A program made the position numbers and the translations under genes. A stretch of 64,000 bases of DNA from the NCBI RefSeq assembly GCF_000718165.1, contig NZ_JOEY01000013.1, positions 124,001-188,000 of the forward strand, written 5' to 3'. The notes below the pieces were generated by a model. That model did no database searches, was not told where the DNA came from, and worked only from the letters and a program-made list of their open reading frames with translations. Source of the stretch: Streptomyces fulvoviolaceus (lineage in GTDB: Bacteria > Actinomycetota > Actinomycetes > Streptomycetales > Streptomycetaceae). Positions 25,582-36,990 of this stretch are shown here, one piece after another; the stretch's first letter is position 1, and each line of letters starts with the position of its first letter.

Positions 25582-26598
25582 ATGCGCAAGCTGTACGTCC
25601 TCCTGCTGGGCCTGCTGGCGAGCCTGCTCGCCGCGCCCGCACACGCCGCCGACAACGGCAGTTGGTCCGTCTACCCCATCTCCACGAAAGTCGCCACGCG
25701 CCCGTACTTCTACCTCTCTGCCGACCCCGGGCAGACCATCGAGGACAAGGTGGTCGTCGCCAACAAGACGGGGAAGCCACTGACCTTCCGGCTGTACGCG
25801 GCCGACGCCTACAACACCGCGCGCGACGGCGGGTTCGCCGTACGGACCCTCAAGGAGAAGCAGCGCGGAGTGGGAGTGTGGGCGAAGCCCGCGAAGGCCA
25901 GGGTCAAGGTTCCCGCACACGGCAAGGTCACTGTCCCCTTCACGCTCCGGGTGCCCGAGGGCGCCGAACCCGGCGACCATCCCGGCGCGTTGGTGGCGCT
26001 GGACGAGCGGATCGACCGGGGCGACGGCTCCGTCGCGCTCGGTGTGCAGCGGGCCGTCGCGGCCCGTGTCTACCTTCGGGTCGGCGGGCCCACGCTCCCG
26101 GCCGTCGCCGTCGAGGACGTCCGCGTCATCCACCACCAGCCCCTCGTCCCCGGCTTCGGCGACAGCACGGCGACGATCTCCTACACCCTGCACAACACCG
26201 GCAATGTCACCCTCGACCCGAAGGTGGAGCTGCGCGCGACGGGCCTTTTCGGCCGTACGCTCCTCGCCCGCGACCTCGCGAAGATCCCCTCCGAGCTGCT
26301 GCCCGGCCAGCGGGTGCGGCTCAGCGAGCCATGGCGGGGCGCCCCGCAGTTCGACTGGGGCGAGGTGACGCTGACGGCGAGCGCGAAGGACACCCGCGAG
26401 TCGGCGAGCGCGTCGTTCTTCGCGCTGCCGTGGCTGCTGGCGGCGGTCCTGGCCGTCGTCCTGGTGCTGGGGGTCGTGCTGCTGATCAGGGCGCGGCGGG
26501 CGCGAGCCGCGGCTAGGAGCGTGACCAGCGCGAACGACGCCCCGGCGGGGGAACCGCGGGAGGCGCTTCGCGTGTCGTCTCAAGCTCCGCGACGCTGA
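25582..26598 (+). CDS. DUF916-type membrane-anchored surface protein (WxL-system partner)
   Basis: Type I membrane protein of 338 aa: signal peptide 1-22 (LYVLLLGLLASLLAAPAHA), two beta-sandwich domains, then a C-terminal membrane helix at about 276-300 (LPWLLAAVLAVVLVLGVVLLI) and a basic cytoplasmic tail. The N-domain begins FYLSADPGQTIEDKVVVANKTGKP and contains ARVKVPAHGKVTVPFTLRVPEGAEPGDHPGAL, the pattern of DUF916 proteins, which in Firmicutes bind peptidoglycan and WxL proteins. The second domain has ISYTLHNTGNVTLDPKVELR. With the preceding gene it resembles a minimal WxL operon. The last 86 nt overlap the convergent gene on the other strand. Confidence 0.75.
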   Translation: MRKLYVLLLGLLASLLAAPAHAADNGSWSVYPISTKVATRPYFYLSADPGQTIEDKVVVANKTGKPLTFRLYAADAYNTARDGGFAVRTLKEKQRGVGVWAKPAKARVKVPAHGKVTVPFTLRVPEGAEPGDHPGALVALDERIDRGDGSVALGVQRAVAARVYLRVGGPTLPAVAVEDVRVIHHQPLVPGFGDSTATISYTLHNTGNVTLDPKVELRATGLFGRTLLARDLAKIPSELLPGQRVRLSEPWRGAPQFDWGEVTLTASAKDTRESASASFFALPWLLAAVLAVVLVLGVVLLIRARRARAAARSVTSANDAPAGEPREALRVSSQAPRR

Positions 26599-26887
26599 TC
26601 CGGAGGAGTCCTGCCGGGTAGACCCGGGACTCCTCGCTCTTCTCGTCCCAACTCGCCTTGGAGAGCTCGACGAGCCAGCTCGTCTCGGAGAGCCGGAACA
26701 CCTGGCGCCCGTGCTCCTCGTTGAAGAAGCCCCCGTCACGATGGCTCAGGCACAGCTCCCGGGCGCGCGCGACAGTCTGCTCGCGCCCGCCCTCCACGTG
26801 GATCTTCTTCTCGAGACGCCACTGGTGTTCGAGGCCGTAGTCCGCCTCGATGAGTACGTACCACTCACCGGACGTCCCCCCGCTCAC
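26513..26887 (-). CDS. conserved hypothetical protein
   Basis: Predicted soluble protein of 124 aa that I cannot assign to a named family. From GTG 26887 it reads GEWYVLIEADYGLEHQWRLE, then VARARELCLSHRDGG, RQVFRLSETSWLVEL and a disordered Pro/Arg-rich end. The regular alternation of strand and helix and the third-position GC indicate a real gene. It lies 14 nt downstream of... the opposite order applies on this strand: glnK ends at 26901 and this gene starts at 26887, so it can be the last gene of the amt-glnK transcript. Its 3' end is antisense to the DUF916-type gene. Confidence 0.6.
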   Translation of the reverse strand: MSGGTSGEWYVLIEADYGLEHQWRLEKKIHVEGGREQTVARARELCLSHRDGGFFNEEHGRQVFRLSETSWLVELSKASWDEKSEESRVYPAGLLRISVAELETTREAPPAVPPPGRRSRWSRS

Positions 26888-26900
26888 ACCGGCCCCCGTC

Positions 26901-29671
<2,771 letters not shown>

Positions 29672-29673
29672 GA

Positions 29674-29702
29674 GACCCCCGCTGTCGGCCTGAACGGCCT
29701 CA
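29674..29702 (+). repeat. fragment of the long modular inverted repeat
   Basis: GACCCCCGCTGTCGGCCTGAACGGCCTCA matches the core left side of the elements at 49821-49850 and 56160-56190. It lies between the convergent era and XRE genes and contains the XRE stop. The small inverted repeat CGGCC-TGAAC-GGCC can fold. Confidence 0.65.
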
Positions 29703-30548
29703 TGGCTCGCTCAGTGACATGTCCTGCAAGCCCACCACCCGCAGCAGTTGCAGTCGCTCGTAGGACTCCGTGCCCGGGCGGGCCGTGTGGACGATCAGGA
29801 GCTGCTGGTGTTCGTGGCTGAGCAGGACCTCGCAGTCCAGTTCCAGTAGCCCCACCAGTGGATGCCGGAAGCGCTTCGTCGACGAGCGGCGCAACGCCAC
29901 CTCGTGCTCGTCCCACAGACACGCGAACTCCTCGCTGGACGAAAGGAGTTCGGCCACCAGCGCGGCCGGTTCCGGGTCGTCGGGGCGGGCGGCTGTCACC
30001 GCGCGCAGGTTGGCCACCTGGGAGCGGGCGTGCTCGGCCAGGTCCTCGGGTGGGAACAACTCCCGCGCCGCCGGGTCAAGGAAGAAACGGCGGGTCAGGT
30101 TGCGCTCCCGGGGCGGGCGGGCGAACGCGTCCCCGGCCAGCGCCCTCGACATCGCGTTCTGCGCCAGGACGTCACCCATGTCGCTCACCACCTGTGCCGG
30201 GGTGTCGTGCAACCGGTCCAGGACCAGCAGCAGACCCGGACGTACGTGCGCCGACGGCGAATCGCGGCGCGGTGGCTCCTCGCCGGTCAGGTGGAACAGG
30301 TGGTCCCGTTCGTCGTCCGTCAGGCGCAGGGCGCGGGCCAGTGCCGTCAGCATCTGGCGGGACGGGCGCGGGCCCCGGGACTGTTCCAGGCGGGTGTAGT
30401 AGTCCACGGACATGCCCGCGAGCGACGCCACCTCCTCCCTCCGCAGGCCCGGTGTGCGGCGCCGGGGGCCCGACGCGAGGCCCACGTCGGACGGGTCCAG
30501 GCGGGCACGGCCACGGCGCAGGAAGTCGGCGAGTTCGGCTCGGTTCAC
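29700..30548 (-). CDS. XRE-type regulator with MmyB-like ligand domain
   Basis: Regulator of 282 aa, same family as the one at 16400. The DNA-binding part has RRRTPGLRREEVASLAGMSVDYYTRLEQSRGPRPS near residues 29-63, and the ligand domain has LLLVLDRLHDTPAQVVSDMGDVLAQN, FFLDPAARELFPPEDL, RHPLVGLLELDCEV and LLIVHTARPGTES. GTG 30548 is used since NRAELADFLRRGRARL is the usual family start, though the GGAGGGG motif is almost touching it. It is divergent over 118 bp from an NAD-dependent epimerase-like gene, a very common streptomycete pair, and should control it. Confidence 0.87.
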   Translation of the reverse strand: MNRAELADFLRRGRARLDPSDVGLASGPRRRTPGLRREEVASLAGMSVDYYTRLEQSRGPRPSRQMLTALARALRLTDDERDHLFHLTGEEPPRRDSPSAHVRPGLLLVLDRLHDTPAQVVSDMGDVLAQNAMSRALAGDAFARPPRERNLTRRFFLDPAARELFPPEDLAEHARSQVANLRAVTAARPDDPEPAALVAELLSSSEEFACLWDEHEVALRRSSTKRFRHPLVGLLELDCEVLLSHEHQQLLIVHTARPGTESYERLQLLRVVGLQDMSLSEP

Positions 30549-30591
30549 CCCTCCAGCCTGCGGCACCCCGCCCGGCTTATCCAGGGACTGT

Positions 30592-30605
30592 CGATCCCCT
30601 GATCG
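30592..30605. promoter_or_regulatory. possible operator in XRE/epimerase divergent region
   Basis: CGATC-CCCT-GATCG, a perfect 5-bp inverted repeat near the middle of the 118-bp divergent region. It is short enough to occur by chance. Confidence 0.25.
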
Positions 30606-30666
30606 GGAGGTCTCTCCCGCTCCCCGCGACCTCGTCCAAAGCTGGTCGCAACGAGAGGAGCAGAAC

Positions 30667-31521
30667 ATGCTGACGTTGGTGACGGGTGTGACAGGGCAGG
30701 TCGGTCGGCGCTTCGTACCGAGGCTGCTGGCACAGCGCCGGCCGGGGGAGCGGGTGCGGGTCCTGGTGCGGGACGAGGCCCGGGGAGAGCGGTTCGCCGA
30801 ACTGGGCGCCGAGGTCGTGCTCGGGGACCTGCGGGACACGGAGACGCTCGGCAAGGCGGTCGCCGGAGTGGACGCGGTGGTGAACGTCGCGGCGGCCTTC
30901 CGCGGCGTGCCGGACGAGGAGGCGTGGGCCGTCAACCGGGACGCGGCCGTGGAGCTGGGCCGGGCGGCACTGGCTTCCGGCGTACGGCGTTTCGTGCAGG
31001 TCAGCACGGGGCTGGTGTACGGCCTCGGGCGTGGCCGCCCGCTGACCGAGGAGGACGAGATCCGGCCCGGCGGTGCGATGTGGGGTGCGTACGGCGAGTC
31101 GAAGGCGGCGGCCGAACGGGAACTGCTCGCGCTGGACGGCCTGGACGTCCGCGTCGCCCGGCTCCCCTTCGTCTACGGCGAGGGCGACCCGCACCTCGCC
31201 CAGTCGCTGATGTGGGCCGCGAACTGGGCGGCGGCCCAACGCCTGCAGATGGGACACCACGCGGACGTCGCCCAGGGCCTGCTGCGCATCCTGCACGCGC
31301 CGGGCATCGCCGGCCGGATCTACAACATCGCCGACGACGCCCCCGTCACGGCGGTCGAACTGCACCAGCTCAACGGGGTCGAGGTCCCCGCCGCCCTGTA
31401 CGACCGCACCGATCCCGACCCGTGGTTCGTCATCACCTCCACGGACCGCATCCGCCGCGAGCTGGGCTACCGGCCGCTGTACCCCAGCGTCTACGCGGCC
31501 AGGGACGCCGGCGCACTCTGA
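30667..31521 (+). CDS. NAD(P)-dependent epimerase/dehydratase (extended SDR)
   Basis: Rossmann-fold oxidoreductase of 284 aa. The cofactor motif G-V-T-G-Q-V-G is at residues 7-13. VVLGDLRDTETLGKAVAGVDAVVNVAAAFR is the adenine side, and YGESKAAAE near 143 gives the Y-x-x-x-K catalytic pair with the STGLVYG Ser upstream. The start ATG 30667 follows GAGAGGAG. Substrate is unknown; regulators of this type often respond to the molecule handled by the neighbouring SDR. Confidence 0.83.
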   Translation: MLTLVTGVTGQVGRRFVPRLLAQRRPGERVRVLVRDEARGERFAELGAEVVLGDLRDTETLGKAVAGVDAVVNVAAAFRGVPDEEAWAVNRDAAVELGRAALASGVRRFVQVSTGLVYGLGRGRPLTEEDEIRPGGAMWGAYGESKAAAERELLALDGLDVRVARLPFVYGEGDPHLAQSLMWAANWAAAQRLQMGHHADVAQGLLRILHAPGIAGRIYNIADDAPVTAVELHQLNGVEVPAALYDRTDPDPWFVITSTDRIRRELGYRPLYPSVYAARDAGAL

Positions 31522-31598
31522 ATCAGGGCCCGGGGGCCAGTCGCCCGGCGCCATCTGCGGTGCCGGGCGAGGTCGTAGGGCGTCTGCGGCGCCATCGT

Positions 31599-31630
31599 GG
31601 CTGGTCGCGCAGTTCCCCGCGCCCCTAAAG
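31599..31630 (-). repeat. dispersed GC-rich gene-end element, partial copy
   Basis: GGCTGGTCGCGC, then a short divergent part, then CCCCGCGCCCCTAAAG. The two ends match copy B at 8530-8593, but the middle ATCGATC/CGGAGCCG part is missing. Confidence 0.6.
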
Positions 31631-31651
31631 AACGGCGTTGCCGCGGCCGCC

Positions 31652-31812
31652 GATGGCGAGCAACCCGGCGCGGGCGTGAGCGTCAGCCGCCGATGGTCAG
31701 CAACCCGGCGCGGGCGTGAGCGTCAGCCGCCGACGGCAGCAACCCGGCACGAGCATGAGCACCAGTCGCCGATGGCGAGCAACCCGGGCGCGGGCGTGGG
31801 CGCCCGGTCGCC
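31652..31812. repeat. 40-bp tandem repeat, four copies
   Basis: Units start at 31652, 31692, 31732 and 31771 with lengths 40, 40, 39 and 42 nt. The unit begins GATGGCGAGCAACCCGGCGC and ends TCAGCCGCC. Units 1 and 2 differ at only two or three positions; 3 and 4 are more diverged. No spacers exist, so it is a minisatellite, not a CRISPR array. Copy number may vary between strains. Confidence 0.85.
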
Positions 31813-32006
31813 CGCGGCGGGAAGGGGACGGGGCGGGGGGTGTCCGCCCGCAGTGGCGGGCGTCCGGTTCCGAGCACATCCCCAGCAGACAGCACCGCCC
31901 GACCGAGGACGGACACCCCCCGCCCCGGCCCCGACCCACCCACCGAACCGCAGGCGCTACGCGCACCCCCACCGAACCCGCGCAGCGCGCCGCAGGCATG
32001 ACAACC

Positions 32007-32897
32007 TCAGCCCCCGGCCGCCACCCGCAGCGCCTCGACGAACGCCTCCAGCGCCGGCTGCGGCGGGGCCGTCTCCCGTACGGCGGCATGGATCGACCGG
32101 GTCGGCTCCGGCGCCCGAAGCTGTCGTACGACGACGTCCGGATGCCGTCCGCCCAGCCCCAGCCGCGGAATCAGGGTCACGCCCAGCCCCGCCGCCACGA
32201 ACCCCTGCGCGGTGACGTAGTCCTCGCTGTCCACGACGAAGCGCGGGCGGAACCCGGCGGCCTCGCAGGCGGCGAGCTGGGCGTCCAGGCAGGGGCCGGG
32301 CCACTCGCTGCCGACCCAGGGCTCCTCGGCCAGTTCAGCCAGCTCAAGAGTCCGCCGTGTCGCCAAAGGGTGCCCCTTCGGCAGTACGGCAAGGTACGGG
32401 TCGTCGAGCAGGTGCAGCAGCCGTACGCCTTCGTGCGCCGCTGCCTGCGGCCCCACCACCAGCGCCAGATCCGCCCGGCCCTCCCGCACGTCCGGCAGCG
32501 GGTCCTCCGGGTCGATCAGCTTCAGCTCGATCTGGACGCGGGGGTGCTCCGTCCGCAGCCGGGCCACCGCGGGGGCGACCAGGGCGGCGCCGGCCGTGGC
32601 GAAGTAGCGCACGGACAGTCGGCCCGTGCGCCCGGCGAGCAGGTCGGCGAGGGCGGTCTCGGCCTCGCCGACCTGGCGGGCGATCGCGTCCGCGTGCTCG
32701 GTGAGCAACAGCCCCGCGGCCGTGGGCCGTACGCCCCGCCCCACCCGCTCCAACAGCTCGGTCCCGGCCTCCTTCTCCAGCGCCGCGACCTGCTGGCTGA
32801 TCGCGGAGGGCGTGTAGCCGAGGCGGGCCGCCGCCGCGGTCACGGAGCCGCTGGACACCACGGCCCGCAGCATCTGCATGCGTCGCACATCAAGCAT
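32007..32897 (-). CDS. LysR family transcriptional regulator
   Basis: LysR-type regulator of 296 aa. The winged helix is at about residues 3-62 (VRRMQMLRAVVSSGSVTAAA, then ARLGYTPSAISQQVAALEKEAG), and the periplasmic-binding-fold effector domain runs from about 92 with RLSVRYFATAGAALVAPAV and LPDVREGRADLALVVGP. ATG 32897 gives the standard start MLDVRRMQ. It is divergent from the EamA transporter over 71 bp, the classical LysR arrangement, and should regulate it. The inducer is unknown. Confidence 0.88.
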   Translation of the reverse strand: MLDVRRMQMLRAVVSSGSVTAAAARLGYTPSAISQQVAALEKEAGTELLERVGRGVRPTAAGLLLTEHADAIARQVGEAETALADLLAGRTGRLSVRYFATAGAALVAPAVARLRTEHPRVQIELKLIDPEDPLPDVREGRADLALVVGPQAAAHEGVRLLHLLDDPYLAVLPKGHPLATRRTLELAELAEEPWVGSEWPGPCLDAQLAACEAAGFRPRFVVDSEDYVTAQGFVAAGLGVTLIPRLGLGGRHPDVVVRQLRAPEPTRSIHAAVRETAPPQPALEAFVEALRVAAGG

Positions 32898-32968
32898 GTA
32901 CTCCAGCTTAATGGTGCCTGCACTACTTTTCACTTGTCCTGATGAGTCGGTCCGGGCAGTGTGGAGAC

Positions 32969-33922
32969 ATGCAGCCCGCCTCCACACTCCGCATGGCCGC
33001 CCTCGCCCTCCTGTGGGGCTCAGGGTTCCTCTGGATCAAGCTCGCCCTCGACCACGGCCTCTCCCCCGCCCAGATCACCATCGTCCGCTGCGCCCTGGGC
33101 ACGGCGACCCTGCTGGTCCTCGCCCGCTCGGCCGGCCAGCGGCTGCCCCGCTCGCGCGCCACCTGGGGCCATCTGGTCGTGGCCGCGCTGTTCTGCAACG
33201 CGATCCCGTTCGCCCTGTTCGCGGTGGGCGAGCAGAGCCTCGACTCCGGCATCGCGGGCGTCCTGAACGCCACAACGCCCCTGTGGTCCTTGCTGATCGG
33301 CGTGCTCCTCGGCACGGACCGCGGACTGCACCCCGTACGCCTGACCGGCCTGCTCCTCGGCTTCGCCGGTACGGTGCTGATCTTCGCCCCCTGGCACCGC
33401 TCGGGCCTGCTGACCTGGGGCGCGCTCGCCCTGCTGGCCGCCGCCGCGAGCTACGCCGTGGCCTTCGCGTACATGGCCCGCAAACTCACGGACAAGCAGG
33501 CCCCGATGGCGATGTCCGCCGCCCAGCTGCTCATGGCGACCGGCTGGACCACCCTGTCCCTCCCGGTCGCGGGCCCACTGGAGGCCGACCTCACCGCGCT
33601 CCTCGCGGTCACGGCCCTGGGCATCCTCGGCACCGGCGTGACCTTCTACCTCAACTACCGCCTGATCGCCGACGAGGGCGCGACCACTGCGGCGACGGTC
33701 GGCTACCTGCTCCCGGTCGTCTCGGTGGCGCTGGGTGCGCTGCTGTTGGACGAACAGGTCGGGATCCGGGTGCTGGTCGGCATGGCGGTCGTACTGACAG
33801 GGGTGGCGATGACGCGCCCCAGAGGGGCGCGGGGCTGTGTTCGATTTGCGGCTACCGCCGCGCGGGCGCGCTCAACCCCAACGGCGCCGCAGCCGAAGAA
33901 CAACGAGCTCTACGCCCCGTAG
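32969..33922 (+). CDS. EamA/DMT family transporter with repeat-derived C-terminal tail
   Basis: Drug/metabolite exporter of 317 aa with ten membrane helices arranged as two EamA repeats (LLWGSGFLWIKLALDHGLSP opens the first, LTWGALALLAAAASYAVAF the second). The helix-10 segment ends near VLTGVAM; the last 36 residues (RPRGARGCVRFAATAARARS and on) are encoded by a copy of the dispersed gene-end element and are unlike any EamA tail. The stop at 33920-33922 lies inside the 3' end of glnE on the other strand. ATG 32969 follows a GTGGAG site. It is probably controlled by the adjacent LysR protein. Confidence 0.82.
   Translation: MQPASTLRMAALALLWGSGFLWIKLALDHGLSPAQITIVRCALGTATLLVLARSAGQRLPRSRATWGHLVVAALFCNAIPFALFAVGEQSLDSGIAGVLNATTPLWSLLIGVLLGTDRGLHPVRLTGLLLGFAGTVLIFAPWHRSGLLTWGALALLAAAASYAVAFAYMARKLTDKQAPMAMSAAQLLMATGWTTLSLPVAGPLEADLTALLAVTALGILGTGVTFYLNYRLIADEGATTAATVGYLLPVVSVALGALLLDEQVGIRVLVGMAVVLTGVAMTRPRGARGCVRFAATAARARSTPTAPQPKNNELYAP
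33814..33872 (+). repeat. dispersed GC-rich gene-end element, copy C, inside eamA
   Basis: Stem GCGCCCC-AGA-GGGGCGC (33814-33830) continues as GGGGCTGTGTTCGATTTGCG and GCTACCGCCGCGCGGGCGCG, a diverged version of the element at 6111. In the MFS gene at 8581 the loop contains a TAG stop; here the loop is AGA and the frame reads through. Confidence 0.7.
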
Positions 33923-36906
33923 AACAGCGTCTCGACCACAGCCCGGGCCCTGCGCGCCGTCCGCCGGTAGTCGTCCAGCATGTCCCCCACGTGCCCGGGG
34001 TCATACCCCAAGTACCGCCCCACCGCGGCGAGTTCACGCGGATCCGAGGGGAAGGTGTCGCCCGCCCGGCCCCGGACCAGCATCACCGCGTTGCGCACCC
34101 GGGTGGCCAGCACCCACGCCTCGTCGAGGATCGCGGCGTCCTCGCCGGAGATGAGCTCGGCCGCGCACGCGGCGGCGAGGCCCTCCCGGGTCCGCGTCGT
34201 CCGCAGGCCGGGCTCCACCCACCCGTGGTGCAACTGCAGCAGCTGCACGGTCCATTCGACGTCGGACAGCCCGCCGGGCCCGAGCTTGGTGTGCAGCTTC
34301 GGGTCCGCGCCGCGCGGCATCCGTTCCGACTCCATGCGGGCCTTCATGCGCCGGATCTCCCGTACGGCGTCGTCCCCGAGCCCCTCCGCCGGGTACCGCA
34401 ACGGATCGATCAGCTCGATGAAACGGCTCCCCAAGTCCTCGTCCCCCGCGACGACTTCGGCCCGCAGCAGGGCCTGCGACTCCCACACCAGGGACCAGCG
34501 GCGGTAGTAGGCCTCGTAGGAGTTCAACGACCGTACGAGCGGCCCGGACTTGCCCTCCGGGCGCAGGTCGGCGTCGATGAGGAGCGGCGGGTCGGCGCTC
34601 GGGATCTGCAGCAGGCGGCGCATCTCGGAGACGACCTTGTTGGCGGCTTCGGAGGCCGCCTGCTCGGGCACGCCGTCGCGCGGTTCGTGCACGAACAGGA
34701 CGTCCGCGTCGGAGCCGTAGCCGAGTTCGTGGCCGCCGAACCGGCCCATGCCGATGACGGCGAACCGGGTCGGCAGGGTGTCGCCCCAGGTGTCCCGCAC
34801 CACCGCGCGCAGGGTGCCCGCGAGGGTCGCCGCCGTCAGGTCGGAGACGGCACTGCCGACCCGGTCCACCAGCGCGCCCTGGTCGGCCTCGGCCGGCTGG
34901 GCCTCGGTGCCGTAGGAGCTGACGATGTCGGTGGCGGTGATGCGGAACAGCTCGCGGCGTCGGACACCGCGCGCCGCCGTGACCGCCTGCACGGCACCCC
35001 CGGCACGGCCGACCGCGGCGAGGATCTCCTGCTCCAACTGGGCCCGCCCGCGCGGCTCCAGTCCACCGCCGTCGCCGTCCCCGAGGAGCGCCACCGCCTC
35101 GGGGGCGCGCATCAGCAGGTCGGGGGCGAGCCGGCCGGCGGACAGTACACGCGCGAGGTTCTCGGCGGCCGCGCCCTCGTCCCTCAACAGCCGTAGATAC
35201 CAAGGGGTCTTGCCCAACGCGTCCGACACCTTGCGGAAGTTGAGCAGACCGGCGTCCGGGTCGGCCGAGTCGGCGAACCAACCCAGCAGTACGGGCAGCA
35301 GAGTTCGCTGGATCGCGGCCTTGCGGGTGACCCCGGACGCCAGTGCTTCCAGGTGCCTGAGGGCGGCGGCCGGATCGGCGTACCCGAGCGCGACCAGCCG
35401 TTCCCGGGCCGCCTCGAGGCTCAACCGGGCCTCGCTGGGACCGAGTTGGGCGACCGCGTCGAGCAGCGGCCGGTAGAAGAGCTTCTCGTGCAGGCGTCGT
35501 ACGACGGAGGCGTGCCGTTTCCACTCGCGGTTCAGCTCGGTCACCGGTTCCGTGCGTAGGCCCAGGGAGCGGCCGAGGCGGCGCAGGTCGGCCTCGTCCT
35601 CGGGGACGAGGTGGGTGCGGCGCAGCCGGTAGAGCTGGATGCGGTGTTCCATGGAGCGCAGGAAGCGGTAGGCGTCGTCGAGCTGGACGGCATCCGTGCG
35701 GCCGACGTAGCCGCCGGCGGCGAGTGCCTGCAGCGCGTCGAGCGTGGTGCCGCTCCGGAGTGAGGCGTCGGTCCGTCCGTGCACCAACTGCAGGAGCTGT
35801 ACGGCGAATTCGACGTCCCTGAGGCCACCCGGGCCGAGCTTCAGCTCGCGTTCGATCTCGGCGACCGGGATGTTCTCGACGACCCTGCGCCGCATCTTCT
35901 GCACGTCGGGGACGAAGTTCTCGCGCTCGGCGGCCTTCCAGACGAGGGGTTCGAGGGCGCTGACGTACTCCTCGCCGAGCTCGATGTCGCCGGCCACCGG
36001 GCGGGCCTTGAGCAGCGCCTGGAACTCCCAGGTCTTGGCCCAGCGCTGGTAGTAGGCGAGGTGGCTGCTGAGCGTGCGCACCAGCGGACCGTTTCTGCCC
36101 TCGGGGCGCAGGTTCGCGTCGACGGGCCAGATGGAGCCCTCGACGGTGGTCTCGGAGCAGATGCGCATCAGGTGCGAGGCGAGCTTGGTGGCGGACCTGA
36201 GGGCCTTGCCCTCGTCGGCGCCGGCGACGGCCTCGCCGACGAAGATGACGTCGACGTCGGAGACGTAGTTCAGCTCGTGGCCGCCGCACTTGCCCATCGC
36301 GATGACCGCGAGCCGGCACAGCGCCGCGTCGTCGGGCGCGGCGGCGCGGGCGATGGCGAGGGCGGCGCGCAGGGTCGCGGTGGCGAGGTCGGCGAGCTCG
36401 GCGGCGGTCTCGGCGATGTCGGTGGTGCCGCACACGTCACGGGCGGCGATGGACAGCAGGCAGCGGCGATAGGCGACGCGCAGGGAAACGGGGTCGATGG
36501 CTTCCGCCAGCCCCCGCTCGAACTCCTCCACCCCTGGGTGCAGGTCCCGCGGCTCGTACATCACGAGCGCCTGCCAGTCGCTCGGGTGCCGGGCGAGATG
36601 GTCGGCGAGCGCGGCGGACGCCCCGAGCACACCGAGCAGGCGGTCGCGCAGCGGCTTGGCCGCTATCACCGTGTCGAGCAGCTCGCGCCAGGCGCTGTGG
36701 CCGGGCTGGGCTTCGAGGAGTCGTACGAGACCGTGCAGCGCGAGGTCGGGATCGGCGGTCGCGCCCAGTGCCTCCAGGAGCACCGGGTCGTCGCGTACGG
36801 GTGCCAGCTCCGGGCTCTCCAGCAGCCGCTCGGCGGCCGAGGGATCGGTGAAGCCGTGCCGCAGCAGCCGCGAGAAGGTACTGCTCCTGCGCCCCGGCGC
36901 CGTCAT
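33910..36906 (-). CDS. glnE: glutamine synthetase adenylyltransferase/deadenylylase
   Basis: Bifunctional enzyme of 998 aa that attaches and removes AMP on GlnA-type glutamine synthetase according to nitrogen status. It has two nucleotidyltransferase halves: the N-terminal deadenylylase with GGHELNYVSDVDVIFVGEA near residue 215-230, and the C-terminal adenylylase with GGHELGYGSDADVLFVHEP near 725-740. Each half carries a G-S/P-G-G-L-(R/S)-D-V-E-(F/W) segment in its helical domain. The start is ATG 36906. In S. coelicolor glnE also lies a few genes from glnA2, as here. The downstream GS-like protein is probably not its target. Confidence 0.95.
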   Translation of the reverse strand: MTAPGRRSSTFSRLLRHGFTDPSAAERLLESPELAPVRDDPVLLEALGATADPDLALHGLVRLLEAQPGHSAWRELLDTVIAAKPLRDRLLGVLGASAALADHLARHPSDWQALVMYEPRDLHPGVEEFERGLAEAIDPVSLRVAYRRCLLSIAARDVCGTTDIAETAAELADLATATLRAALAIARAAAPDDAALCRLAVIAMGKCGGHELNYVSDVDVIFVGEAVAGADEGKALRSATKLASHLMRICSETTVEGSIWPVDANLRPEGRNGPLVRTLSSHLAYYQRWAKTWEFQALLKARPVAGDIELGEEYVSALEPLVWKAAERENFVPDVQKMRRRVVENIPVAEIERELKLGPGGLRDVEFAVQLLQLVHGRTDASLRSGTTLDALQALAAGGYVGRTDAVQLDDAYRFLRSMEHRIQLYRLRRTHLVPEDEADLRRLGRSLGLRTEPVTELNREWKRHASVVRRLHEKLFYRPLLDAVAQLGPSEARLSLEAARERLVALGYADPAAALRHLEALASGVTRKAAIQRTLLPVLLGWFADSADPDAGLLNFRKVSDALGKTPWYLRLLRDEGAAAENLARVLSAGRLAPDLLMRAPEAVALLGDGDGGGLEPRGRAQLEQEILAAVGRAGGAVQAVTAARGVRRRELFRITATDIVSSYGTEAQPAEADQGALVDRVGSAVSDLTAATLAGTLRAVVRDTWGDTLPTRFAVIGMGRFGGHELGYGSDADVLFVHEPRDGVPEQAASEAANKVVSEMRRLLQIPSADPPLLIDADLRPEGKSGPLVRSLNSYEAYYRRWSLVWESQALLRAEVVAGDEDLGSRFIELIDPLRYPAEGLGDDAVREIRRMKARMESERMPRGADPKLHTKLGPGGLSDVEWTVQLLQLHHGWVEPGLRTTRTREGLAAACAAELISGEDAAILDEAWVLATRVRNAVMLVRGRAGDTFPSDPRELAAVGRYLGYDPGHVGDMLDDYRRTARRARAVVETLFYGA

Positions 36907-36990
36907 CCCCGGCCTCCCGTCCGATCAAGGTCGTATGCGCTTGAGCGTAACCGGAGACCTTGGGAGAAGCGCCGGGGCGGGCGAGTGGAT

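Larger units (their letters stand above)
31522..32006. other. gene-free interval with repeats
   Basis: 485 nt between the convergent epimerase and LysR genes. It holds a partial gene-end element (31599-31630) and four copies of a 40-bp tandem repeat (31652-31812). The remainder is very GC-rich with no coding pattern that differs from shadow frames. Confidence 0.7.

Noticed and set aside
31652..31812. Possible CRISPR array
   Set aside because: The repeats are directly adjacent with no unique spacers and no cas genes are present.
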